From DATEOR01 sp046734455 (lineage in GTDB: Bacteria; Actinomycetota; Thermoleophilia; Gaiellales; Gaiellaceae), in assembly GCA_046734455.1 (NCBI GenBank), contig JBKPRJ010000080.1, positions 1 through 19,567 on the forward strand: a stretch of DNA of 19,567 nt. The letters run 5' to 3'. How positions within the stretch are numbered: position 1 is the first letter of the stretch; each line of letters opens with the position of its first letter. The notes under the pieces were generated by a model that was not told the DNA's origin, did not search any database, and worked only from the letters and a program-made list of their open reading frames with translations. Shown one piece after another: positions 1 through 7,678 of the stretch. The position numbers were made by a program, and so were the translations under genes.

Positions 1-831
1 TTAGGACCGCAGGAGCGGGCGCGTCAGGCAGGTGGGGCCGCCGTCGCCCTTGCGGGAGATCTCGTCGCCCTTATAGGTCCGCACGTCAACTCCGGCCGCC
101 TCCATGCGCCGGCGCGTCTCGTCGTTCCCCTCGAGCGCGAGCGCCACCCGTGGCGCGAGCGCGAGGACGTTCGGCCCCATCGACTCGAACTCCTCGTCGG
201 GCACTTCGACGAACCCGATGCCCCGCTCGCGGAGGAGCTCGACCAGCCGCACGGGCATGAGCGGCAGGTAGACGACCGCGAGGTCGACGTCGAGCGGCGA
301 GAGAAAGGACATGAGGTGCAGCACTTCCCCGGCTCCGTGGTAGTGCGGGAGGTCGAAGCCGATGACCTCGACGTCTGGAAGCAGCTCGCGAAGGCTCTCG
401 ATGCCGGCGTCGTTCGTGCGGTACCCGCGCCCGACGAGAAGGGTGCGCTGGTCGAGCCACACCGTGTCACCGCCCTCGACGGTGGCCGGGAAGCGGAGCT
501 GGCCGGCGAGCGGCACGCCGGCTTCCATGAAGTCGACCCCCATCTCCTCGGGCTCGCGCCTCCGGCCCTCCTTCCCGGGCATGAGGAGGACGGCACCCGA
601 GTCGGCGACGAGCGCAGGATCGTACGCGTAGATCGCGTCCGGATTCGAGCTCCCGCCCGTCTGGCCGAGGACGACCTCGGCGCCCGCGTCGGCCAGAAGC
701 GCGCGAAACGCCTCGTGCTCGGCCTCGAGCCCTGCCGGATCGGGCTCTGACCGCCAGCCATACGCTCGCCACGCCGTCCAGGCCCCCTGCGTCGGCGGCT
801 TGACGAGCACGCGCTCGAGCCGTCCGGTCAT
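1..831 (-). CDS. Dimethylargininase / amidinotransferase-family hydrolase
   Basis: Complete 276-aa protein of the guanidino-group-modifying pentein fold, most like N(G),N(G)-dimethylarginine dimethylaminohydrolase, which converts methylated arginines to citrulline plus methylamines. Visible motifs are FPATVEGGD (substrate-side acidic loop), LHLMSFLSPLDVD (catalytic-His region) and, near the C-terminus, GGPTCLTRPL carrying the expected nucleophilic Cys (about residue 268). Length matches the family (about 250-290 aa). The ATG at 831 is chosen because the protein then starts just before the conserved RVLVKPP strand. An in-frame ATG at 867 would add 12 unsupported residues and abut selD. The gene is divergent from selD with only 39 bp between starts, so the promoters must overlap or lie inside coding sequence. 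An arginine deiminase-like or amidinotransferase activity cannot be excluded; the family call is firm, the substrate is inferred. Confidence 0.82.
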   Translation of the reverse strand: MTGRLERVLVKPPTQGAWTAWRAYGWRSEPDPAGLEAEHEAFRALLADAGAEVVLGQTGGSSNPDAIYAYDPALVADSGAVLLMPGKEGRRREPEEMGVDFMEAGVPLAGQLRFPATVEGGDTVWLDQRTLLVGRGYRTNDAGIESLRELLPDVEVIGFDLPHYHGAGEVLHLMSFLSPLDVDLAVVYLPLMPVRLVELLRERGIGFVEVPDEEFESMGPNVLALAPRVALALEGNDETRRRMEAAGVDVRTYKGDEISRKGDGGPTCLTRPLLRS

Positions 832-870
832 GCTCTGACACCCAAACGTGCGGGGGGTAACCTCCATCGC

Positions 871-1899
871 GTGGAGACTACTGTGCGACTCGCGGGTCTC
901 GAAGCCGGTGGAGGCTGTGCGGCCAAGTACGCGGCGGGACGGCTCGAGGAGCTCCTCGCCGGCTTCGCGCCGACCGACTCCGAGAATCTCCTCGTCGGGC
1001 TCTCGCCCGCGGACGACGCGGCGGTCTACCGGCTCGACGACGAGCGCGCGCTCATCTTCACGACCGATTTCTTCCCACCGATGGTCGACGACCCTGCGCT
1101 CTTCGGCGCAGTCGCGGCGGTCAACGCGCTCAACGACGTCTTCGCGATGGGCGGCAAGCCGTTGCTCGCGCTCTCGGTCGCCGCCTTTCCGGAGGAGCTG
1201 CCGCTCGACTCCGTGCGCGCCGTCTTCGACGCCGCGGCCGCCAAGGTCGAGGAGGCGGGCGCGCTTCTCGCCGGCGGGCACACCATCCGTGACGACGAGC
1301 CGAAGTACGGCCTCGCGGTCGTCGGCACCGCGCATCCCGAGGCGATCTGGCGGAAGAACGGCGCACAACCCGGCGACGTCCTCTACCTGACGAAGCCGCT
1401 CGGCACGGGGCTCGTCCTCACCGGCGTGCGCAAGAAGGTGCTCGGCCAGGAGAATCTCCACGCTGCCGCGACGACGATGACGGAGCTGAACGCCCGCGCC
1501 GCCGAGACGCTGCGCCCGTTTGAGCCGTCGGCGGTCACGGACGTCACCGGCTTTGGGCTCTTCGGCCACGCGCACGAGGTCGCGGAGCGGAGCGGCGTGC
1601 GGATCGTGCTCGAGCCGTCCGCCTTCCCCGCCTTGCCGGGAGCGTTGACCGTCGCCCGGCGAGGGCTGCGAACCGGCGGAGACGAGCGGAACCGCGAGTT
1701 CGTCGCGGGCGCGGCCGAGCTGGACGGACTGCCGGAGGAGCTCGGCATCCTCGGCTTCGACCCGCAGACGGCGGGCGGCCTGCTCGTCTCCCTCCCCGCG
1801 GAGAAGGGCGCCGTGTTCGAGGCGTCGTTCGGAGAAGCGGGCCTTTCGGCCGCTCGCATCGGGAATGTGGTCGAGGGAGCCGGCCTGGCGCTCGCCTGA
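871..1899 (+). CDS. selD: Selenide, water dikinase (selenophosphate synthetase)
   Basis: 342-aa SelD, which uses ATP to convert selenide to selenophosphate, the selenium donor for selenocysteine and selenouridine. The N-terminal active-site loop reads GGGCAAKY: Cys16 and Lys19 align with the essential Cys17 and Lys20 of E. coli SelD, and the non-essential second Cys is Ala. Further landmarks are the metal/ATP segment TTDFFPPMVDDP, NALNDVFAMGGKP, LLAGGHTI, LTKPLGTG, VTDVTGFGLFGHAHE and DPQTAGGLL, all in family order. A GTG start at 871 is used; a G-rich stretch (851-857) lies upstream. The stop TGA shares its A with the ATG of ctaA, implying co-transcription and translational coupling. No selA, selB, tRNA-Sec or ybbB is in the window, so which selenium pathway it serves is unknown. 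Confidence 0.95.
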   Translation: METTVRLAGLEAGGGCAAKYAAGRLEELLAGFAPTDSENLLVGLSPADDAAVYRLDDERALIFTTDFFPPMVDDPALFGAVAAVNALNDVFAMGGKPLLALSVAAFPEELPLDSVRAVFDAAAAKVEEAGALLAGGHTIRDDEPKYGLAVVGTAHPEAIWRKNGAQPGDVLYLTKPLGTGLVLTGVRKKVLGQENLHAAATTMTELNARAAETLRPFEPSAVTDVTGFGLFGHAHEVAERSGVRIVLEPSAFPALPGALTVARRGLRTGGDERNREFVAGAAELDGLPEELGILGFDPQTAGGLLVSLPAEKGAVFEASFGEAGLSAARIGNVVEGAGLALA

Positions 1900-2813
1900 T
1901 GGAAGCCGACACGACGCAGGTCTCACGCGCCCGCTTCGCAATCTCGGCGGAGACCTTCGCGCTGCTCTCCTATGCGGCGCTCGCCGCGCTCTTCCTCATC
2001 GTCGTCTCGGGCGCGACCGTGCGGCTCACGGGCTCGGGCCTCGGGTGCGACAACTGGCCGCGTTGCGGCTCCTCGTTTCTGCCGGAGAAGAACTTCCACG
2101 CGCTCGTCGAGTACGGGAACCGCGGTGTGGGATTCGTCGTCGGCCTCGTCACGCTGGCGGCCGCGATCGGCGCGACGCGCGTGGAGCGCCTGCCGCGCTG
2201 GCTCCTCGTGACCGCGTGGGCGCTTCCAGTCACCGTGCTTCTGCAGGGCGTCCTCGGCGGGATCACGGTCCTCGTCGAGCTGCATCCGCTGATCGTCATG
2301 GCGCACTTCCTGCTCTCGCTGCTCGCCCTCGGACTCGCCGTCGTCGTCGCTCTCGGCGCTCACGATTTCGTGCGGGGCGTCGTCAAGCATCCGCCGCTCG
2401 CGGCCAACTGGCTCGCCGTCGTTCTCGTGCCGAGCGCGCTCGCCCTCATCGTCACCGGGACGCTCGTCACGGCTGCCGGCCCTCATTCCGGTGGCGAGAA
2501 GATCAAGCGCTACGGCCTGCTTCCCGACGCGCTGCACATCCACGTCGGTGCGACCGGCATCTTCGCCATTGCCTTCGTCGGGATCGTCGCCTCGCTCTTC
2601 TGGAACCGGAGGGAGGCTCGCGGCGACCTGCTCTTCGCTGCGGCAGTGCTCGTGCTGCTGTTGCTGCAGATGACCATCGGAGACATCCAGTGGCGGGAGC
2701 ACCTGCCCTGGCCGCTCGTGCTCGTCCACGTCACGTTCGCGACCGCCGTGTGGGTCGGGGTCGTCATCCTGGCCGCCCGGCTTTTGCTCAGGTCGCGGCC
2801 CGTACTGCCCTAG
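1899..2813 (+). CDS. ctaA: Heme A synthase (CtaA/COX15 family)
   Basis: 304-aa polytopic membrane protein that oxidises the methyl group of heme O to the formyl of heme A for aa3-type cytochrome oxidase. Eight hydrophobic segments are readable. The first periplasmic loop has the CtaA signature GLGCDNWPRCG with the Cys50/Cys56 pair, followed by EYGNRG (Glu71). Candidate heme-ligand histidines occur in each half: ELHPLIVMAHF (H129/H136), LHIHVGATG (H213/H215) and LVHVTF. Length matches bacterial CtaA (about 300 aa). The ATG overlaps the selD stop by one base (TGATG). Linkage of heme A synthesis to selD is not a standard functional pairing and may reflect only operon packing. Heme O synthase (CtaB) and oxidase genes are not in view. 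Confidence 0.93.
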   Translation: MEADTTQVSRARFAISAETFALLSYAALAALFLIVVSGATVRLTGSGLGCDNWPRCGSSFLPEKNFHALVEYGNRGVGFVVGLVTLAAAIGATRVERLPRWLLVTAWALPVTVLLQGVLGGITVLVELHPLIVMAHFLLSLLALGLAVVVALGAHDFVRGVVKHPPLAANWLAVVLVPSALALIVTGTLVTAAGPHSGGEKIKRYGLLPDALHIHVGATGIFAIAFVGIVASLFWNRREARGDLLFAAAVLVLLLLQMTIGDIQWREHLPWPLVLVHVTFATAVWVGVVILAARLLLRSRPVLP

Positions 2814-2870
2814 ACTTCTCACATCGGCAGCCATCTCCGCATCGAGCGGCGCCCGACCCTTCGCCGCGCC

Positions 2871-3719
2871 GTGCTCGTGGGGGCTTTCCGGGGCTGGAAC
2901 GATGGGGCTCAGGGCGCCTCGCTGGCGACGAGCTTCCTCGCCCAGGCGTGGGAAGCGCGGCGCTTCGCAAACATCGATCCCGAGGAGTTCTACGACTTCC
3001 AGGCGACGCGGCCCCACGTCGCCCTCGAGGAAGGCATCACGCGCCGGATCGACTGGCCGGACACCGTCTTCTACCACGCGCCCATCCCGGGCACGGAGCG
3101 GGACGCGGTGCTCATGCTCGGCATCGAGCCCAACCTGCGCTGGCGCACCTTCTGCGACGAGATCGTCGAGCTGGCGGGCGAGCTCGGAGTCGAGCTCGTG
3201 GTCACGCTCGGCGCCCTGCTCGCGGACGTTCCGCACACGCGCCCCGCGCCCGTGACCGGCTCCGCGAGCGACCAGAAGCTCGTCGAAGAGCTCGGTCTCG
3301 CCGCGTCCCGCTACGAGGGGCCCACGGGGATCGTCGGGGTCCTTCACGACTCCTGCCGGAGCGCCGACCTGCCGTCGGCCAGTCTCTGGGCCGCCGTGCC
3401 ACATTACGCCTCGCTTGCGGCGAGCCCGCGGGCGGCACTCGCCCTCTGCGAGCGGCTCGCCGGTCTGCTCGGCACCGAGTTCGACCTCGGTGACCTCGAG
3501 CGCGCGTCAGCGGCCTACGAGCAGCAGGTCAGCGACGCGGTCTCGGCGGACGAGGAGACGGAGGCCTACGTCCAGGAGCTCGAAGCGCGGCGCGACGCGC
3601 TCGGGGACGAGCTCGACGTTCCTTCGGGGGACTCCCTCGCTGCGGAGTTGACGCGCTTCCTCCGCGAGCACGAGGCTCGCCGCGCCGAGGAAGCGGAAGA
3701 AGACGAAGACGGCGCCTAG
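2871..3719 (+). CDS. PAC2-family protein
   Basis: About 282 aa from the first canonical start (GTG 2871). PAC2 proteins are related to proteasome-assembly chaperones and are common in archaea and actinobacteria. The segment AFRGWNDGAQGASLA, the TFCDEIVELAGELGVE region and TLGALLADVPHTRPAPVTG match the family pattern of an N-terminal beta-alpha-beta unit with GWNDAG, then a Gly-Ala-rich strand and a threshold-like VP-H-TRP loop. The C-terminal about 50 residues are charged and coiled-coil-like, ending in an acidic tail. The start is questionable: the frame stays open upstream to the ctaA stop and encodes RRPTLRRAVLVGAF, a sensible first beta strand that GTG 2871 cuts through. No ATG/GTG/TTG exists in that extension; ATC at 2823 is the only start-like codon sitting correctly after a possible -10 (TAGACT, 2811-2816). 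The specific role is unknown. Confidence 0.85.
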   Translation: MLVGAFRGWNDGAQGASLATSFLAQAWEARRFANIDPEEFYDFQATRPHVALEEGITRRIDWPDTVFYHAPIPGTERDAVLMLGIEPNLRWRTFCDEIVELAGELGVELVVTLGALLADVPHTRPAPVTGSASDQKLVEELGLAASRYEGPTGIVGVLHDSCRSADLPSASLWAAVPHYASLAASPRAALALCERLAGLLGTEFDLGDLERASAAYEQQVSDAVSADEETEAYVQELEARRDALGDELDVPSGDSLAAELTRFLREHEARRAEEAEEDEDGA

Positions 3720-6196
3720 TCGGCCGCAGCGGCCGCGGGCTTGCTCTTCGCCGGTCTCTTCTCGCCCTTCTTCTCGCTCTGCTTGTCGCCCGCGTCGTCC
3801 TTGGCGTTCTGCTGCTGCTTCTGCTCGGCCTTCTGCTGCTCGGCCTTCTGCTTGCGCTTGCGCCGGCGGCGGCGCGACTTGCCGGAGTGCTGCTTCGGCG
3901 CGGGCAGGTTGTCGGCGAGGGCGTTCGCGACCTCCTGAATCGTACCGAGGCGCTCGCGCATCCTGTCGATCAGCTGCTGAGCGGTCGGCGTGTAGGCCTC
4001 TGCCGAGGCGAGGAGGGCGACGGCGACGTGAATCGGCTGCTCGAGCGCCACGTTCACGAGGCGGGCGGCGTTCTCCTCGTGCCGGTGCCCACGTGAGTTC
4101 GTGAGTGCGCCGAGCAGGCGCTTCGCCTCGGGCAGCTCGGAGCCGGCGCGCCGGTCCTGCAGCTTGCGGGTCGCGCGGGCGAGGCGCCACGTCCAGCGGG
4201 AGAGGATGTCATCCGGGGAATCCACTTTGGCGTCGCCGATTGCGCGCAGCAGGATGCGGACGCCCTGCACGCGGTCTTTCTCCCAGGTCGGCGCGGAGGT
4301 GATCATCGTGACCAGGTCGTCGAAGCTCGCGCGGTCGACGCTGACTGCGACGCGGTCGCCGAGGGCCGAGAGGCGCAGCCTGCGGTTCGGGTTCTCGGCG
4401 GCGCAGCTCATGAGGAACGCCTCGCGGCATTCGCGCGAAGCCTTGGCGAGCTTCTCGGCGAAATGCTGGCGCTCTTCGAAGCGGAGCTGGCGCCCTGCGA
4501 TCCGCGCCCAGAGGAGCTGCTCGTCCTCAGCGAGTCGGCTCGGGTCGACGCGCTCCCATTCCCGCGTGATCACCGTCACGCGGCGGCGGACGTCCGGGGT
4601 CACCGGGACGAGCCAGGGCGCGGGTGAGAGCTTGCGGCGCGCACGACGTTGGACGCGGCGGCGCGGCGCCGGAGTGACGCGGGCGCCCGGCCGGTAGAAG
4701 TCGGAGTCGAGGAGCGAATGCAGCGTGATCGTGCGCTCGTTGTGGGTGGCCGCGTCCGGGACGAAGTCGACGACGACGCCGGCTTCCTTGCGGGGGTGCA
4801 TGCGCATGATGCGGCCGATGCGCTGCTGGTAGACCCGGCGGCTCGCGGTCGGCGCGAGGTGCATGCAGACGGTCGCGCGCGGAGAGTTCCAGCCCTCGGC
4901 GAGCAGCATCGCGTTGATGAGGATGTTGATCTCGCCGCGCTCGTAGGCCGCGAGCGTCTCGGCCAGCTTGAGGGGCGGTGTCTTGCCGCTCACCGCCTCG
5001 GCCTTCAGGCCGGCGGCGCGAAACTCGCGCGCGAGGTTGTAGGCGTGCTCGACCCCCGCGGCATAGACGATCCCGGGGGTCTCGCCGAAGCGGTCGCGGT
5101 ACAGGCTTGCGGCCGCCTGGTTGATGACCGTGTGGTCGAGGACTCGGGCCAGGATCTCCTGGTCGTAGTCACCGCCGACGATCGGCACCGAGGCGACCGC
5201 CGCGGCGGGCGGAACGCGGAGGCAGCGCAGCGGGGCGATGAGACCGCGGCGCGCGGCGTCCGCGAGGGGAAGATCGTCGACCGAGGCCGGGAAGACGTCC
5301 GAGACCTGCTTCGCGATCAGCTGCTCGGTCGCCGTCATGCCGATGTAGATCGGGTCGGCGAAGCGGCGGATCGCGGCGCTCGTCTTCTCCCCGAGCGCGG
5401 TATGCGCCTCGTCGCAGATGACGAGCTGATACGCGCTCTTCGAGATCGAGTCGACATGGCGCGCGAACCACGCGTAGGTCTGGATCGTGATCGGATTTCC
5501 GTGCAGCGCCTCCTGGCCGTCCTCGATCGCCGGGCGCAGCCGATCTCCGTAGCCCTCCGTGGTCAGGTCGCGCGTGAACTGCTGAACCAGGAGACGGCGG
5601 TGCGTGAGGATGAGGACACCCATTGTGCGCGCGCCCTCGACGAACCCGGCGGCGGCGATCGTCTTTCCGGACGCGGTGGGATGGCGGAATCGGAAGCGGC
5701 GCACTGCGCCGGGATCGTCCTCCTCGGCGTCGCCCTCGTCGCCCTCGAGCTCCTCGGGCTCCTCGTCCTCCTCCTCGTAGTGCTCCTCGCCGCCCTTGCC
5801 GTTGGCGTGGCCGTTCCCGTTGCCGTTCTCGGCCTCTTCCTCGTGGCGCGCAATCAGCTCGGTCAGCATCCCGGCGAGCGCGTCGATCTGGTGGCGGCGG
5901 AGCTCGGTGCCCGAGGCGAGGCGCGGCGGGTGGTCGGTCAGCTCGCGCTCCAGGCCGAGCATGAGCGCGTAGCGAATCTTCCAGGAAGGAGACGGCGTGC
6001 GCCTGCCTGCCTCCATCTCCTCGAGCGCGTCGTCGAGCGCACGACGGCGCGCGCGGCCCTCCGAGAGCGCGTCGGCAGGGTCTTCGTCGGGCCTGAGGAA
6101 GGGCTCGCCCGCCCACGCTTCCGCGCGTCGGGCGGCGGCGGCCAAGCCGTCCGCTTCCACCCCAGGAAGGGTCCGTTGGTCTATCGCTTCGTGCAT
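3716..6196 (-). CDS. SF2 DEAD/DEAH-box helicase with acidic insertion and basic tail
   Basis: 826-aa ATP-dependent nucleic-acid helicase-like protein. Order: RRHQ region (about residue 100), Walker A HPTASGKT (172-179), Ia LTHRRLL (198-203), DEAH (262-265), motif III GMTAT (286-290), AEGWNSPR (433 onward) and motif VI QQRIGRIMR (457-465), so both RecA lobes are intact. Unusual is an Asn-Gly repeat and Glu/Asp-rich low-complexity insertion at about 118-162, immediately before Walker A. The C-terminal about 330 residues are mostly helical, and the last about 50 are Lys/Gln/Ala-rich, suggesting nucleic-acid binding. ATG 6196 is the first start; no Shine-Dalgarno is seen, and a strong hairpin occupies that place. 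The stop codon overlaps the PAC2 stop. The substrate (RNA or DNA) is not deducible, and no restriction or defence partner genes lie beside it. Confidence 0.88.
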   Translation of the reverse strand: MHEAIDQRTLPGVEADGLAAAARRAEAWAGEPFLRPDEDPADALSEGRARRRALDDALEEMEAGRRTPSPSWKIRYALMLGLERELTDHPPRLASGTELRRHQIDALAGMLTELIARHEEEAENGNGNGHANGKGGEEHYEEEDEEPEELEGDEGDAEEDDPGAVRRFRFRHPTASGKTIAAAGFVEGARTMGVLILTHRRLLVQQFTRDLTTEGYGDRLRPAIEDGQEALHGNPITIQTYAWFARHVDSISKSAYQLVICDEAHTALGEKTSAAIRRFADPIYIGMTATEQLIAKQVSDVFPASVDDLPLADAARRGLIAPLRCLRVPPAAAVASVPIVGGDYDQEILARVLDHTVINQAAASLYRDRFGETPGIVYAAGVEHAYNLAREFRAAGLKAEAVSGKTPPLKLAETLAAYERGEINILINAMLLAEGWNSPRATVCMHLAPTASRRVYQQRIGRIMRMHPRKEAGVVVDFVPDAATHNERTITLHSLLDSDFYRPGARVTPAPRRRVQRRARRKLSPAPWLVPVTPDVRRRVTVITREWERVDPSRLAEDEQLLWARIAGRQLRFEERQHFAEKLAKASRECREAFLMSCAAENPNRRLRLSALGDRVAVSVDRASFDDLVTMITSAPTWEKDRVQGVRILLRAIGDAKVDSPDDILSRWTWRLARATRKLQDRRAGSELPEAKRLLGALTNSRGHRHEENAARLVNVALEQPIHVAVALLASAEAYTPTAQQLIDRMRERLGTIQEVANALADNLPAPKQHSGKSRRRRRKRKQKAEQQKAEQKQQQNAKDDAGDKQSEKKGEKRPAKSKPAAAAAD

Positions 6197-6201
6197 AGGG
6201 T

Positions 6202-6220
6202 GCAGCGCGGGTCGCGCTGC
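6202..6220 (-). promoter_or_regulatory. Perfect hairpin directly upstream of the helicase start
   Basis: GCAGCGCG (6202-6209) and CGCGCTGC (6213-6220) form an uninterrupted 8-bp GC-rich stem with a 3-nt loop, ending 5 nt before the ATG at 6196. It sits exactly where a ribosome-binding site is expected, so it could restrict translation initiation. It has no following T-run, so it is not a terminator. Function is inferred. Confidence 0.45.
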
Positions 6221-6268
6221 AAGAGAAACGAGGATGCCGGCGCGTGAGTGTTGCGCGCGGCTGGTCGA

Positions 6269-6294
6269 AATATACCCTAGTTGGCCGAGTGCAA
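6269..6294 (-). promoter_or_regulatory. Possible promoter of the helicase gene
   Basis: Read on the minus strand: TTGCAC (6294-6289) then TATATT (6274-6269). The AT-rich TATATT is conspicuous in this GC-rich DNA and lies just after the stop of the HTH-TPR regulator. The 14-nt spacer is shorter than the ideal 17, so either the -35 match is spurious or a different sigma factor is used. The predicted leader would be roughly 65 nt. Confidence 0.35.
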
Positions 6295-6296
6295 GC

Positions 6297-7601
6297 CTAC
6301 GATGGCGCGGCGTCCGCCACTGCCTTCTGCATGCCCACAGCCTTCTTCATCAGCTCGTAAGCCTCTTCCTTGCGGCCTTCCGACTCTGCGATGTCGGCCA
6401 GGCGCGAGTAGACGTCGATGAGGAAGCGGTTCGGGTTTCGCGGCTCGAGCAGCTCGGCCGCGAGCTCATAGAGCTCCCGCGCGCGGCCCCGGTCGCCGAG
6501 GTCGTCGAACACGCCTGCGAGGACGGAGTAACTCCGTGCCGCGTCCTCCGGGTGTGCGTCGGCGATGAGGCCGGAGATCTGCATCGCGAGCGCCGCCGCC
6601 TCCTCGCTCCGCCCGAGCCGGGCGAGAGCGCGTGCCTCCTCGAGGCGGTACTGCGCCCGCTCGAGGCCGTTCGCGCTCGCCTCCAGGAGGGGCCACCCCT
6701 CCTCGAGGATCTCGAGAGCTTCCTGTGCGTTCCCACGGTCGAGCTCGAGATGGGCGAGGAGCTGGTGCGCACGCGCGGTTCGGTACGTGTCCTCCGTAAG
6801 CCGGAGGATCTCGAGAGCGCTGCGCGCGAACCGCGCGGCTGTGACGGGGTCGCCGCGTTCGGCGTGAAGGCGCGACTGCGACCAGAAGAGCTGTGCCCGG
6901 ACGCTCGGGCTCTCGGAGCCGCTTCCCAGCGCAATCGCGGAGCCGAGGAGCTCCTCCGCACGACCGAGATTTCCGCTGTCGATCAGCGCGTGCGCGAGGA
7001 GCACCGAGAACTGGATCGTCTGGAACGAATCGTTCCGGTGCGTCGCCGATTCCCGGTAGCGCTCGAAGACTCCAATCGCCGACTCCAGCTCTCCGACCAT
7101 CGCATAGGAGCGCCCCAGGCTATCCGCGAGGTCCGGATGGTTCGCGTCGCTCGAGGAGAAAAGCGCAAGCGCCTCCTCGAAAAGTGGAATCGCCTTGCGC
7201 GGCTCGCCGCGGCGAAATGCGACCTGGCCGAGGCCGGAGAGCGCCTCCGCTCGGAGAGTCGTGCTGCCCCCTTCGAGCAGTGACGCGTACAGGCGCTCCG
7301 CCTCCTCGAGCTCGTTCAGCCGAAGCGCGACCTCGGCCTCGATGAGAGCGCCGCCCCGGTCTCCCTGGACGTCGGAGCCAGTCGCGAGGTAGTCCTCGGA
7401 AACGCCGAGCTGACGGCCGAGCTCCCTGAGCAGCTGGAGTGAGGGGATCCGATCCCCCGACTCGATGCGCGAGATATACGCCGGCGAGCAGCCCGGGAAC
7501 GACAGCTGGCGTTGGCTGAGGCCGGCCCGCTCGCGCACACCCTTGAGCCGCTCGCCAACCGCCTTCGGGCTATCGACGTGAGTTGACTTTTGTCTTGGCA
7601 T
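6297..7601 (-). CDS. XRE-family HTH regulator with TPR domain (RRNPP-like)
   Basis: 434 aa from ATG 7601 (the frame stays open to a TTG at 7631). Residues about 13-70 are an XRE/HTH_3 DNA-binding domain: GERLKGVRERAGLSQRQL, then SPAYISRIESGDRIPSLQLL and LGRQLGVSEDYL. The rest is a run of about eight helix-turn-helix TPR-like repeats (for example RAEALSGLGQVAFRRGEPRKAIPLFEEAL, quoted here only as its landmarks AEALSGLGQ and RKAIPLFEEAL), ending at about residue 425. Fused HTH plus TPR is the architecture of peptide-sensing regulators (Rgg, PlcR, PrgX, ComR) but also of non-peptide regulators such as some actinobacterial HTH-TPR proteins. A 25-codon secreted-peptide-like ORF begins 77 bp away on the opposite strand, which favours the peptide-receptor reading. 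AGG (minus strand) lies a few bases before the start; a weak bidirectional promoter region separates the two genes. Confidence 0.87.
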   Translation of the reverse strand: MPRQKSTHVDSPKAVGERLKGVRERAGLSQRQLSFPGCSPAYISRIESGDRIPSLQLLRELGRQLGVSEDYLATGSDVQGDRGGALIEAEVALRLNELEEAERLYASLLEGGSTTLRAEALSGLGQVAFRRGEPRKAIPLFEEALALFSSSDANHPDLADSLGRSYAMVGELESAIGVFERYRESATHRNDSFQTIQFSVLLAHALIDSGNLGRAEELLGSAIALGSGSESPSVRAQLFWSQSRLHAERGDPVTAARFARSALEILRLTEDTYRTARAHQLLAHLELDRGNAQEALEILEEGWPLLEASANGLERAQYRLEEARALARLGRSEEAAALAMQISGLIADAHPEDAARSYSVLAGVFDDLGDRGRARELYELAAELLEPRNPNRFLIDVYSRLADIAESEGRKEEAYELMKKAVGMQKAVADAAPS

Positions 7602-7618
7602 CCGGAACCTGTTATAAC
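7590..7618 (+). promoter_or_regulatory. Promoter of the small-peptide gene
   Basis: TTGTCT (7590-7595) and TATAAC (7613-7618) are separated by exactly 17 nt, a good sigma-70-type match, predicting transcription start near 7625. The -10 sits inside an 8-bp palindrome GTTATAAC (7611-7618), and the -35 lies within the first codons of the divergent regulator. Repressor binding or regulator transcription could therefore affect this promoter. Confidence 0.6.
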
Positions 7619-7624
7619 CTCTCG

Positions 7625-7656
7625 TTGTCAAATTCCTGGGGCCCAGGAGCTGTCAA
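7625..7656. promoter_or_regulatory. Operator-like palindrome between regulator and peptide gene
   Basis: TCCTGGG-G-CCCAGGA (7634-7648) is a perfect 7+1+7 inverted repeat. It is flanked by two direct copies of TGTCAA (7626-7631 and 7651-7656) placed symmetrically about its centre at 7641. On the minus strand each copy reads TTGACA, a perfect -35 hexamer, so one may drive the regulator. The position just downstream of the predicted peptide transcription start suits an operator; it could also form a leader hairpin. Binding by the HTH-TPR protein is inferred. Confidence 0.55.
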
Positions 7657-7678
7657 TCGGTAGAGAAAGGACGGCTCC

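Noticed and set aside
1..1941. A long frame spanning the whole first 1.9 kb on the minus strand.
   Set aside because: Beyond residue position 831 it is the antisense shadow of selD; only its C-terminal part is the real dimethylargininase-like gene.
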